Positions 26,067 to 37,048 of a stretch of 64,000 nt of DNA are shown piece after piece; the stretch's first letter is position 1; the number at the start of each line of letters is the position of its first letter. The stretch comes from Sipunculus nudus (Eukaryota > Annelida > Sipuncula > Golfingiida > Sipunculidae). The notes below the pieces were generated by a model, which did not search any database, had not been told where the DNA came from, and worked only from the letters and a program-made list of their open reading frames with translations. The stretch spans positions 37,631,340 to 37,695,339 of the forward strand of contig CM049322.1 in the NCBI GenBank assembly GCA_026874595.1, in the 5' to 3' direction. The position numbers were made by a program, and so were the translations under genes.

Positions 26067-26079
26067 TGACCTTTGACCT
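26067..26079 (-). promoter_or_regulatory. Perfect DR1 nuclear-receptor site in a repeat
   Basis: Plus strand reads TGACCTTTGACCT, the complement of AGGTCA-A-AGGTCA. This is the consensus for RXR-type, HNF4 and COUP-TF receptors. It sits in a TGACCT-rich unit of family S. Occupancy is untested. Confidence 0.4.
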
Positions 26080-26402
26080 TGTGACCCTAAAATTCATAGG
26101 TTATTTCCACTATTGGCAGGTGAGCAACATCTGAAAGATGTTAGCGGGTTATTGGTGAGTCATATATAAGTCAAAATTGAAACCAATATGTCAATCCAAA
26201 CTGGAGTTATCTTCCAGAAACAAAAATGTGAACAGATAGGCCCCTGTGATTGTGACCATGACTTTTGACCTTGTCACCCCAATTCAATCAGGTTCTTCCC
26301 CTGTTGGCAGCTCAGCTATATGTGCAAGATGTAAGTTTTTGGATGAAAAGTTTGGCTTAAAATGCATCCACAATCTATCTCAATAAGTGGGTACTGTGAC
26401 CT

Positions 26403-26415
26403 TGACCTTTGACCT
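26403..26415 (-). promoter_or_regulatory. Perfect DR1 nuclear-receptor site in a repeat
   Basis: Same 13-bp sequence as at 26067, in the following repeat units, preceded by a further TGACCT half-site (26397-26402). Confidence 0.4.
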
Positions 26416-26781
26416 CATGACGCCAAAACTTAACAGAATCTTCCCCTATTGGCAGGTAAGCAATAGCTTGAAGATGCAAGGTTTGAGATGAAAAGTTTGG
26501 CTTCAAATGCATATGCTTTCTTTTTTTTTAAGAAATGAGTCCTGTGACCTTGACCTTTGACTGTTAGATCCCAAAATTGACACGGTTCTTACTTTAGTGG
26601 TGAGTTAAGTTAAGTCTGAAACCAATATGTCAAACTCAACTTAGTTTATCATCTGGAAACTAATTTATGAACAGATTGCCCCTCTGACCTTGACCTTTGA
26701 CCATGTGACCCCAAAGTCATTTATGCTCTCGCCATAGTGGCAAGACAGCTAAATGCGTTTGGGATGAAAAGCTTGGCTTAA

Positions 26782-27023
26782 CACATTCGCTGCCCAGCCA
26801 AATATTCCCCCAGTGCCAGGGCCTGTAACAATCTCGGGGAAGTCCGGGTGAGTTAGTTCTAGGTGTGAAATGCTGATAACGAGGGTGTGAAGCCCACCTG
26901 GTCCAAGGGCCATAAAACTGGCCTGAGGTGTTATGCACAGAAGGATGTCATACCCTGTTCGGCCGAATTAGCTATTTAGGTCTACAATCAGTAAAGACTT
27001 CAAAGGAAACCAGCGCTCACATG

Positions 27024-27074
<51 letters not shown>

Positions 27075-27124
27075 ATATATATATATAATATATGTATTAT
27101 ATATATATAATATATATATATTTA

Positions 27125-27177
<53 letters not shown>

Positions 27178-28640
27178 CGAGAGAAAGAGAGAGAGAATTC
27201 ATATGTTTACATCAGGACCGGGGAAGTCCAGCGGTTCATAGCGGCTTCTGTACACACTCGGATCGACCTTTGATATATTAGTGGAAATAATAGATGAAGA
27301 TTTATAAAACGTCACAGTTATTATCATGTAGGCTATGATCATCAAAGTTATAATGTCACTTTATCGATCTGGTGGAACACGCGAGGGTTTGTGTCTCATT
27401 CTGGTTTATGATTGCTATAAACTTTCCAACTGCACGTGTGGAAAGATGGCGCATGGGTTATGTAGTAGGTCAAGTAACGCGCGATGGAAAGCTGCGCGAG
27501 TTCGAATGTTCCTCTTCGCTTTTTTTTCTTTTTCCTTTATTTTTCAAACTTGTATTTATACTGAAAAAAAATATTTTTTTTGCTTTTCATTACGAACAAA
27601 ATCGATACTACCAATCATTATAATTCTACAAAAATGTATTATCTTTTATTACACACAGTCATAGAGTTATTTACATACCTAGGCGATAGCATGATGCAGT
27701 GGACCTTGTCATTGTCATCGTCAAACGAAGCCAGGAATTATACGAAAATTGCCAGTGATCAAATTGGAACCTAATCTGATCAACTCTAGGGCTTATGATA
27801 TAATACTTTATTATGAATTGTCTGAAAGTCATACGTCCGGGATGCCTATGGTGAATTCCATAGTGCGGTTGGGATGTCGGTATACTAAAGGGCCAACATA
27901 TTCCGCAAGTGATCGTCCGAGTTTGCTTTCAGAATTTTACAATTTACATGCACTTGTTGGCGAAGGTACTCACACATGCATATTGCTATCTCTAAATATA
28001 TAGGATAAGTGAACTAACTCCAAATAAGCCAAACCAATATACATGTATAAGCAGCCGCGTACTGATTACCCTGCCAATCTGTGTGTCAGGCATGTGGCAC
28101 GCGCCCTATTGTTGTTGATTGCGCAATAGGCTGTACTCGCGGGGCTATAAACTTGAACGACCTCACGCCTCGCTATCTCGAGTTCACACCTCAGGTGCGA
28201 ACTGTCACATCTCAGTCTCACCAGCGGGTTTGCCGAAAGTAAGTGGCCAAAATACGCCCAAATATAAAACTATACACATTTTTTTCGGTCCTGGCTTTTG
28301 TTTGATTCTAAGGAATACTCCTATACACGGTATCAATTTTACACTTCAGCGGGTCATGAACTTATTCCACGGCAAAGGACGAGAGCCGAGGATGTTTTCA
28401 CGCTCCCCACACCTTTCTTGCTTTCGAGTTATCCAGCCCACTGGTGAATTACAATTTTTTCTATTTCATGACACGAAACTAATTTATAAATGAACTACTA
28501 CTCACCTGCGAAGAGTTTATTGATAAATTTAAGAGATTTCTTATTGAAAATTGCTGATAAATTCATGACGAGTATATCCGTCATAGGCACTGTGGGAATC
28601 AGAAAATATAACGAGTATACTCGTCATAGGCAGGGAAAGT
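26782..28640. mobile_element. piggyBac-like insertion at TTAA
   Basis: A 1859-bp insertion bounded by TTAA on both sides (26778-26781 and 28641-28644). The ends are CACATTCGCTGCC and, in inverse complement, CACTTTCCCTGCC, giving short imperfect terminal inverted repeats. Sister repeat units show the empty site (GGCTTAAAATGCATCC at about 26350), so the boundaries are secure. TTAA targeting is the mark of piggyBac. A subterminal palindromic phrase ACGAGTATACTCGT lies near 28608-28621. I see no DDD transposase; frames at 27335-27664 and 28119-28493 show no motif, so it is probably non-autonomous. It contains the TA/GA tract at 27028-27196. Confidence 0.85.
27028..27196. repeat. (TA)n then (GA)n microsatellite
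   Basis: Interrupted TA tract to 27162 followed by GA-rich tract to about 27196, inside the piggyBac-like element. Confidence 0.95.
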
Positions 28641-28687
28641 GTTAAAATGCAGCCATGATCTTAATAAATAAGTGAGTCCTCTGACCT

Positions 28688-28700
28688 TGACCTTTGACCT
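28688..28700 (-). promoter_or_regulatory. Perfect DR1 site with adjoining third half-site
   Basis: Plus strand TGACCT (28682-28687) directly followed by TGACCTTTGACCT, so three half-sites in a row, in a family S unit. Confidence 0.4.
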
Positions 28701-29174
28701 CGTGGCCCCAAAATCATATAAGCTCTTGCTTTAGTGGTGGGCCATATATAAGTCAAGTTTGAAACCAATATTTCAAACCAAACTGGTCTTATCATTTGGA
28801 AACAAATTTGTGTGGATGGACGGATGGACAGACGGAGAGACAAACAGAAAGACAGACAGACAGGGTGATAACTATAAAGCATCCACTTGTGATCAATGAA
28901 TACACCAGGTTTTGGGACACTATATGTAATAACAGCTGAGAAACTGACATGATTGTTGTCATTTTAAAGTAAAAAAATTGAAAAATATTCGTGAGAATAA
29001 CAAAAACTATAGGTGGCGCCACCACTTTTCGGGAACTGACAAAACTAGTCATGGTCAATATTCAAAGCAAGATTTATGACAATCCATGCATTAATTATCA
29101 AGATATAGGAGGTTTTATATTATATTTTTGATCATTCAGGGGGGTACTTTTGAGATCCATAGCTCGGAGGATAT

Positions 29175-29189
29175 AGGTCACAGTGACCT
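29175..29189. promoter_or_regulatory. Perfect consensus ERE palindrome in a repeat
   Basis: AGGTCACAGTGACCT, a perfect inverted repeat with 3-bp spacer and identical to the classical vertebrate vitellogenin-type estrogen response element. It belongs to the family S core phrase that precedes CTAATTTCAGG. Function untested. Confidence 0.4.
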
Positions 29190-30571
29190 AATTTCAGGTT
29201 TCCAAGGAGATTTTTTATTGACCTCCTTGGAGGTTATCTAAGAAGTTTCTAGGACCAGCAGTTACGATATTTGCCCTGCTAACGGACGGACAGATGGCTG
29301 GACGGCCGATCGGACGACGGACAAAGCGCCATTCTTATACGTCAGTTAACGTACAGTCAGCTAAGCTAAAATTGCGTTACAAGTGGCCCATGGGAAACGG
29401 CGACTGACATGTTGAAAATATGTCCTTGCACATGCAACTAATTAAGATAATGTAGGTGGCATCTTTGTTTATGTTTATTGGCTTTAGTTCATCAAGACCC
29501 ATAAGCACACCAAATTTGATGACAATCCATCCAGCCATTCCTGAGAAATGTCGCAATTCGTGTGTATTTTGCATTATCTCGTTATCATTGCTCAAACGTG
29601 CCACTCAAGTTGGAGAATATAGGTTACAGTGACCTAATGTTGATTTTCTAAGAACATTTGAGGAAGTGTTAGGATGTTAAGTTAGAAGATTCTAGGTCCA
29701 ATGGTAATGATTTGTGCCCTGCTTTGGTATCAAAATTTCAATTATTCTGTTGAAGTCTTGGTAGCCTCATAGCTCGGAGAAAATGGGCGACAGACTTCAG
29801 ATATCAATTTGCAAGGGGACTTTCAACCACTGGATGTCAAATTAGAAGATTCTAGGTCTAATGGTTATGATTTGCGTTCTGCTTTTGTATCAAATGTTCA
29901 ATTACTCTGGAAGGGGGGGGGGGGGTAATTTTAAGCCCATTAGCTGGGCAAATATGGGTAACTTTTCAGGGACCTCCCTGTATTTTATGTAAGAAGATTC
30001 TAGGACCAACTTTTATGATTTGTAAAGCATCTTTAAAGATCACTATTTTAAAAATAAAGAAAAAAATGCGTAAACATTTTAAAAATTTAAGCTGTCAGCA
30101 CAAGTCTGCAGAACGGATGAGACACCGCTTGATCAATGAGCATGGAAATAATGATGGTTATCAATGCACAAGTTGTATAGATACTAGAGCTTTTGTATCA
30201 AACGTTTAATTATTCTTGGGCCACTTCGGAGCCCCATGGCTCGAAATATATCGGTAACAGAGACTTAGCTACTGGTTTCCACCGGGAATTTTCATGAACC
30301 TCTCTGGGTGTAAAGTTAGAGGATTCTAGGTCAAGAGGTTTTGATTTGTGCCATGTTAACAGATGAACACATCCATGCAAATAATAATGGTGACCAATGC
30401 AATAGATTACTTCATTAACTAGAGCTTTTGTATCAATATTTTAATTATTCTACGGGGTATTTATGAAACCCGAGACGGACGGACAGTAGAACGGACGCTG
30501 GACAAAGGGTGATCGCTATAGATCAGATGAATTTTAGTCAGCTAAGCTAAAAATGTTCATATAATTATTAC

Positions 30572-30716
30572 CTGCTAGAAGTTTCTTGAATTCCTCAGCT
30601 GGAAACGCAGAATCACTTGTTGAAAGGACATGTTCGAATTTAGAGAAAATTTCGGGTTTGTCGTGTACATGATTCCACAACAAAGACACCTGGTCCTCAT
30701 TGGTTTTAGCAATGAC
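30572..30716 (-). CDS. CARD-like domain, second exon
   Basis: Minus-strand exon between acceptor TATTTCAG (phase 0) and donor CAG|GTAATA (phase 1), 145 nt. It begins VIAKTNEDQVSLLWNHVHDK and continues to an E-E-F-K-K-L-L-A end. Joined to the exon at 31674-31822 it gives the helical pattern of a death-fold CARD: an N-terminal helix region, an acidic 'ILEKMEDEGVISKLE' helix, a 'T-x-E-D-Q-V-x-L-L' segment and an 'F-x-K-F-x-H-V-L' helix. CARDs mediate homotypic assembly in apoptosis and innate immunity. The assignment rests on pattern recognition. The last 91 nt are duplicated at 41947-42037. Confidence 0.6.
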
Positions 30717-31673
30717 CTGAAATACACGATATTGGATTTGGACAAAAATCAATCAGACACAACGACAATTAAGCACACAGGGTGCACAGCTTATATTTTT
30801 TTTTACTTATACAATAACTGCAACAACAGCGATTCTCACCATCTTTTTATCGGTTGAGATAGAAATCTTGTGACTAATCTTGCTTTTGATAGCTCTAAAA
30901 TAACTAAATCAATGCATATTGAAAAATGATCATTACTAGTTGGCAAAATCTGTGTTTTATCTGTGTGTACATGAAATAAATTTGATGTGTATTAATTCAT
31001 TTACTGAGAATGGTTGATTTAAAATAAAATGAATTATAAAAATAGTGATAAAGAATAAAATGCCCAAATTCTCCATATAATTACAAATCGGCTCATATTT
31101 CGGGGGAGGTATACAGAAACACCGCACAGACCAGATAAGAAAATGGTAGCGGATTACCTCAGTTCTGTTATGTTATGTTTACAATGTTTTCATGTAACAA
31201 TCTTAATGTGTTTAGATCTGTACGCGTTTTACATCTGCGTTTGAGTTTATATTATTATATCGCACTTTTTTAGGCAGTATGATAAATTAAGGAAACCAAA
31301 GAATGATAAAATTTTCAGCATAATTAGGCCCAAGTCATGTTTTCAGATAAATTTTGATAGGCCAGTCTGGAAACCATATAAACCTTAGCGGTCGGAAAAG
31401 GCGAATGTTGGTTCACATTTCCACATTAATCCAGTAATTTCTTTGTGTTAGATAAGCGGATAATATTATAATTATCTCCTTAATAAAACGGTTATATATT
31501 CACCATATCATTCAGTTAGGTTCAGAATTGATATGAAACTTTTCATTTTTATGTTAATATTCATGTATTCTTATTACTTGATATTTGCCTTAACATAACA
31601 CTCTATTTAACCGAGACGAATAGAGTGGAGAATAGAGCTACGATTCCATCGCCAAAGAGGAAAAGATAAATAC

Positions 31674-31822
31674 CTTGAGTCCCATTCTTTCTAATTTAGA
31701 GATAACCCCTTCATCTTCCATCTTCTCAAGAATATTCGTGTCCATCAGGTCAAGTTTAACCGACAGGTACTTTTCGATAAAATGATAATGTGGAGCCTCC
31801 ATGGTACCAGTGCCTTTCAATA
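31674..31822 (-). CDS. CARD-like domain, first exon
   Basis: Minus-strand exon of 149 nt. Acceptor GTATTTTAG gives phase 1 entry; donor AAG|GTATTT is phase 0, which matches the next exon at 30572-30716. Residues include HYHFIEKYLSVKLDLMDTN, then the helix ILEKMEDEGVISKLERMG. The pair of exons is phase 1 at both outer ends, so the whole domain is a symmetrical module like the microexons. An internal Met (GTGTMEAPH) could be an alternative start, but the good acceptor and open phase favour an internal exon. An adaptor or signalling role is inference from the CARD family. Confidence 0.6.
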
Positions 31823-33264
31823 CTAAAATACGGATACAAAAACATATTGAAATACCCAGTTAACTTGCATTAAACTTTGCAGTGCCAGTGTCATTCAACT
31901 GAAATACCCAAATAACTTCAATATTGATGAATCTGCTGTAAAAAAGTGTGTTAATCTGGCAAATGAGATTAGACATAATCAGAAACGCAAGGCATTCATT
32001 TTTTATAAATGAAAATATCTTAGTACCGAAAAAGACCTTCAGTAAAGTGGCTTTTAAGGTAGTTAATTGTCCTTAGCCAGACATCGGCAACCCGTCTGCA
32101 GTATAGTGGTTGTGTCACGCTTCACTGATCTTTATAACTGCTGCCCCTAAGCAAAGTGGAAACGTGCCAGTTGCTTGACCGCCGTTTAACAGTTATCCAA
32201 GGTTACCGGCAGTTAAGTTGTCGTATGTTAAGGGACCTTCAAGTTCGGTTCACAATATTTATTCAGAATTGGCCAGGAAGGAAACCAGTGTTAAAACAAC
32301 AGAAACCACTCCCTTGCAGCCCTTGTGGTTTCCTCCGCATGACAGTTCAGTAATACAGGGTATTGTTACTATGTGGTGATTTCAGTCTCCTGCAGACTCA
32401 AAGAGCGATGGTATGAACATTCTTTTTTGAACAAATGCTGAACGTGAATTTCAACCTTACGGCGGTCATAGATTCACAAGCCACTTTTTAAAAAACTAAT
32501 TATGTCAGTGCATTAAGGGCTGGCACATTCAGCAACTAATCAGTGTGTTACTTCCAATAAGGCAAAAGAGACAGTTCGACCTAAGGCGGCCCAGCTAGGC
32601 TTGCCTGAAAAAGTAAAAGGATGGACCAAGCTCGGTACGTGAGCAACTGAATTTGCCACACAGTTTGACCAATGCGGAAGGTTTAAGTCAAATACTAAAA
32701 TCCACCCTGGTAAATGGTTCGTTAAAAGGCGTCCGATGAGTCCAGAAATGCCATAGACAATGTTAACTTTTGGCTAATATCGGCATGGACAAACTATGGC
32801 AGAGTCGTTTTACAGAAATGCCCACAATTGTATAAAAAAAAAAAAAAAAATGGGCGAATACCGCTCCGCCGTGCAAGATTGTAACAAGAAGTTCGTTTGG
32901 TTAGCAGTTCACGCGTATGACGTAAGACATCGCACAAAACTGTCAGGGAATGTTAATCTATTTCAGTTCCATGGGGTAAACACCGACTCGTACGCCACAA
33001 TTATGGACGCTGCCGCCATAAATACAAGTGGTATTGGATGTTTTTAGTACCGTTCGTATTCCCATCCGGTTGTGCCATTTGCTCGCTGGTGTCCATATTT
33101 TACTGGTCCATCACATAGGACGTTTATTATAATTTTATACCAAAAGTATGTCCTGCTAGAAGATAAGTAGCACATTTAACATGGAAGCATTGTCCAAATC
33201 AATAGACGGAGATAAATACCACATAACTCTCATATTTTGCAATACTACTGTTTTAAATCTTACA
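31823..33264. other. Intron-like DNA and GC-richer stretch, no gene recognised
   Basis: Positions about 32040-33070 are GC-richer than the surroundings, with plus-strand frames 32156-32353 and 32796-33047 that contain no known motif. It may be an old mobile element remnant. Confidence 0.3.
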
Positions 33265-33479
33265 TCATCTGTTAAGTGTATGTGGTAGGTTTTCCGTAAA
33301 ATCATCTCGATATAAAGCATTTTGTTTCTCCTCCGTATCCATCTCAGGAAGTAATACAAAAACAGATATAGGTTTGCTTTCGAAATAATTTCCCATCATA
33401 AAACGTTCTTTGCCTCCGCTCCTAGTTGCCTGTCCCATCATATGAAATAATCTTAGCTCAGTGTCTGAGGTCAGGCATA
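33265..33479 (-). CDS. Candidate terminal exon, family not recognised
   Basis: A minus-strand frame that begins after an acceptor-like TTTTAAAG at phase 1, the phase used throughout the locus, and runs about 70 codons to a TGA. Visible stretches are SDTELRLFHMMGQ, ERFMMGNYFESKPISVFVLL and EMDTEEKQNALYRDDF. The composition is more protein-like than most AT-rich frames here. The region is unique between duplication copies A and B. If real it would be a last exon. A chance frame cannot be excluded. Confidence 0.35.
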
Positions 33480-34187
33480 CTTTAAAATACAGACGCAAAA
33501 ATATAAAAGTTATTCTATTTCATTGTCACTGGCATGATTTCATGGAATCAACGCATGCTGAACCATCATATGATCCCTCAATCTACACCAATCTGTTTCC
33601 TAAACATCTTCTACACAGATTATATATCTCTATCATAAAAAAAACAAAAAATTGAGCATAATGTATAAGATTTCCCGCCATACGCTCTATCTACAAAAAC
33701 TTGGGTGTACCCAGAATTAACCATAAACTATGCTTTGATGTTAAGGGATGATTGGTGATAATTGCACCTGCGCTTGCCAGCGTTTTTGGATGATTATATT
33801 GCATTTCCACTTTTAGAACTTAAATACAGATGAAATGTCTTGCAAAGTTTTCCATCGATGTTTTAAAATTCTGATTAGTATTTTGAGAAAATCTTAGTAT
33901 AATCCTAAAACAAAACAATGTGTGCAGTACAGAGGCCATGTAACACAGACACAAAATCAAACTTATCGCATGTATTTCATATGTTTCAAAAAAGGTGGTT
34001 TTCATTTCAAGCTACGAGTTTTACAGAATTGAAAATAAAAAATATTCACCTTTTTACCTTTTTTTTAAAAGATCTGTTCCTAACCGGTTCAGAGCCGGTA
34101 TATATGTTCAATGTTTTCCCGCAGCTCTGTTTTACAGACTTCATCTAATCGGTATTGCAGAATTTGATGGCCTTATGTTCATATCAC

Positions 34188-34322
34188 TGTGCAAAAGGAC
34201 ACAGTTTGTTTTCAGATAGTAACTGTGTTACTCGAAAAAATAGCTCGTATGTTGGCAAGTTGCATGTGGATGATGATTTATACTTCTCCAAATGCACAGT
34301 AGAGAAATGGCTAAGAATTTAG
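34188..34322 (+). pseudogene. Unrecognised reading frame, copy B partner of 20535-20765
   Basis: The 45 codons ending in the same TAG are kept, with a 3-bp in-frame deletion and about ten amino-acid changes, including loss of one Cys. Upstream, roughly 110 bp present in copy A is missing, so the N-terminal part is gone. Confidence 0.25.
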
Positions 34323-34828
34323 TAGAACTATTTTGGCAGACATACTGAACTTGGAGACGGTGACATCACGCCATCTAGAAATTCCAACAAATTGAAAAAA
34401 AAATCAAAGCTTAAAATATGAGGCTTTCCAAACTCGAATAATTATTTAGCCATGTCCAAGATTGATAAGTTATTCAGTTATATAAGGTCACCAGTGATAA
34501 AGAGGACCCGATGATAGAGTGTAACGACCTTGGATATCAGGTCAAGATAAACATTAACATCAGATGCAAACCTTTGACCTTTGATAATTATGGTGTCCAC
34601 TGGTCAGCTTTTTAAATCAGGCAAAATTAGGTCTGGAGCAGACACTGACAGAATAAATAAAAAGAATAAAATGTCTGAATGATAAAAAGTTGATTCTTTT
34701 GCACTCTGGGAGACATATTAATGTCCAAACACACACAAAAAAAAAATCGAACCGATTATTACTATGCATACCGTTTATAAACGGTTTACTTCGATAAGCT
34801 ACGTTTTGTATATCAATTTTATATCCAT

Positions 34829-35588
34829 TGTTACGGGACCTAATATAAACAGATCATGTATAAATGATGAACCCAAATTCTGTAAGGGAGATTAAAAAAA
34901 TCAGATTCTGTAAAACTAGGCAGCGTGAAATGTCTAGGGGAATGAATAAAGAAGTCAGTAGTTTTTTGTTAAAAAATAACTATAATTTATTCTTAAAACA
35001 ACCCTAACATTACAATACACTAAATCAATACCATTTTACAGTAAAACAGCGGTATAACAACAAACCAATAAAATCACAAAGAAAAATAAACAATGTGCAC
35101 AGTTCCTGGATGCCAACACCCACACAAAGATAAGTTCTTTGAATGTATACTCTCGGGTATTGACAGTCCAGTTAAAAGCTCTTGTAACAATCCAGAAAGT
35201 AAACTTAAGTCCAAAAGAAATTCTATAATTGCCGCACTCGTCGGGTGAGGGCCAAGGAACTGACACACGCTTATGCGTCCTCTGGAAATCTTTTCTGCTC
35301 TCTGCTCACGGCTCTAAGACACAGCCCCTTTATATACTCTTCACCCCAAGCCGAGAGTTTTCCACTTCTCGAACAGTCTATAAGATCTTACACAAAACAG
35401 TAAACAAACGCCACAGGAATCATCTAGAAGAACATCGCTGTGTCACTCTCGACCAGGCGGGAAAGCCCAAGGCCAGCAGGACGAGAGTTTAACCAGTACG
35501 GATTAAACAGATTGTAATACGCGGCCAGACACGAGTGCCTAAACAGGTGTTACGCCCGTGTCACATAATAAGAAGAGCTCCTGTAACA
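34829..35588 (-). mobile_element. Solo LTR of an LTR retrotransposon
   Basis: A 760-bp block present only in copy B. It begins TGTTACGGGA and ends TCCTGTAACA (TG...CA with inverted ends) and is flanked by a CCAT duplication (34825-34828 and 35589-35592). On the minus strand it has a strong TATA box, TATATAAAGGGG, at about 35335-35324, so the LTR is minus-oriented. No internal coding region is present, as expected after LTR-LTR recombination. The 4-bp duplication fits Ty3/gypsy-type elements. Confidence 0.75.
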
Positions 35589-35667
35589 CCATGTCTGTTG
35601 AATTCAGAAAGGAATTACTGAGGCTCTTTATGCGTAGTATGAACTCTCTTGTCATCTTCATTTTATT

Positions 35668-36359
35668 TACGCTCTTTACACAGCGCTTTAAGTATTGGCC
35701 TACTCCCTATATCGTAAGCGCTGTTTTTTATGACCTCGTATCCTGAATTGCTACACCAGAGGGGAGCACTGTATTTTTGTCCAATCAGATGAGACTGGAA
35801 GACACTGCCAGGCGAGGAATACACGGAGCCGATTATGTTAATTTAGTTTTGAGTGACAGCTCATCGCCCCGGTTACCGTCTCAACAGAACACAGGCTCAT
35901 AGATAATTGCCCAGACGTTGTTTGCTTAGGGCCTTGGGCACACAGGATGCCCGGCCAGTGAGTTGTCATTGAAACGAAACGTAACAACAAAGGCTGCGTG
36001 CACACCTCACTGGCTGCTATCAGTTCTGCAGACAACAGATACATGGTTACGCTAACACAGTCATAATGTCATAATCGAATCGGTCGATGATGCGAGAATA
36101 CAGAGGGAGCAATTAAAATTCGACCGTAAACTCTTCAAGCGGGGCTTGAAGCGTAGCTATCGGAGGAGCCAGGATGCCTGTTCAGTGTTTGTTTATTCGC
36201 ATCTGGTTGGCTGCTTGTCACATCATACGCACGTTTTTTTTTTCAGGTTACAACGAACCGCCATCTGGTGTCTAAATATATCATAAACGGTCAAAGCCGG
36301 CAGCGTGAAAATCAGTTGCTTCTATAGAAGCGCAAGATTTCCGCTGCCTCGGGAGCGTA
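35668..36359. mobile_element. Non-autonomous TIR element with 9-bp target duplication
   Basis: A 692-bp block present only in copy B, flanked by CATTTTATT on both sides (35659-35667 and 36360-36368). Its ends are imperfect inverted repeats: TACGCTC...CAGCG against its inverse complement. A subterminal inverted pair CAGCGCTT/AAGCGCTG lies near the left end. No transposase. The 9-bp duplication is usual for Mutator-like elements, but the superfamily is not certain. Confidence 0.7.
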
Positions 36360-37008
36360 CATTTTATTTAACACTGAAGAATGCAGACACTGGTCCGTCC
36401 TGGTCCGACACCACCAAGATCTGTCTTTCTTTATAACTACGCAAGATATTCATTTGACCTCACGACCTGTCACGGTAACCAGCAGATCGTTTGACATTAT
36501 ATATCACTTGGATGGAGAGTGTCTTATGCATGTTGTCTACAGATGGCGTATCTTGATATCACGTGTTCCGCCGCCTTTATCTGGTAAGGCCTGAGTATGA
36601 ATATGACTTGGGATATTATGATAACTATCAGTGAAAAGCATATTTCAAATTGATGTATAAACCAAACGCTAGTGAATTATTCAGGTATGATTATAATATA
36701 TCAGTGGCGAATCTAGGATTTTGGAAAGGGGAGGTTCCAATCAAAGACAAATAAAAACCGAAAGAGTAGTCCAAAGTCGCAAAAGGCCGCAATATTTTGC
36801 GATATAACAGGCTTCCTGAACCCAGGCACCCCGGCCACCAGGACCATCACTGTAAGAGCTCTTAAGATATCAGCTCATTAAGAAATCGTATCATATGTAA
36901 GATAATTGTAAGTTCTTAATTTTCTTTCAAGGTTTTGAAGGGATTGTAAAATCACATGATGTCACGTGACATGGTACTTTAATTTTGAAGCAACGCTCTC
37001 GCTTAAAT

Positions 37009-37048
<40 letters not shown>

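Larger units (their letters stand above)
25140..30549 (+). repeat. Block of family S elements in copy A
   Basis: Several head-to-tail or nested pieces, all plus-oriented. Positions 25140-25616 hold 337-bp type core units; 25617 onward starts with a diverged 5' end and carries TGACCT-rich units to about 28884; 28885-29370 matches 1-310 and ends CAGCTAAGCTAAAA; 29378-30549 starts CAAGTGGCCCATGGG and ends CAGCTAAGCTAAAA. The piggyBac-like element interrupts the block at 26782-28640. Confidence 0.8.
20150..30663. repeat. Segmental duplication, copy A
   Basis: Colinear with copy B (33831-42037). Matching blocks include 20150-21240 with 33831-34810, 21360-22800 with 36380-37630, 23150-23850 with 37885-38500, 24600-25610 with 38510-39500, and 28740-30663 with 40265-42037. 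It covers one or two 69-nt microexons and the second CARD exon. Private to copy A: the piggyBac-like insertion (26782-28640) and the 770-bp tandem duplication (about 23390-24930). The homology ends inside the CARD exon. Confidence 0.9.

Noticed and set aside
28119-28493. 124-codon plus-strand frame inside the piggyBac-like element
   Set aside because: No transposase motif or DDD pattern; probably chance.
32156-33047. Plus-strand frames in a GC-richer stretch
   Set aside because: Looked for tyrosine recombinase or retroelement motifs and found none; a poly-A run interrupts the second frame.
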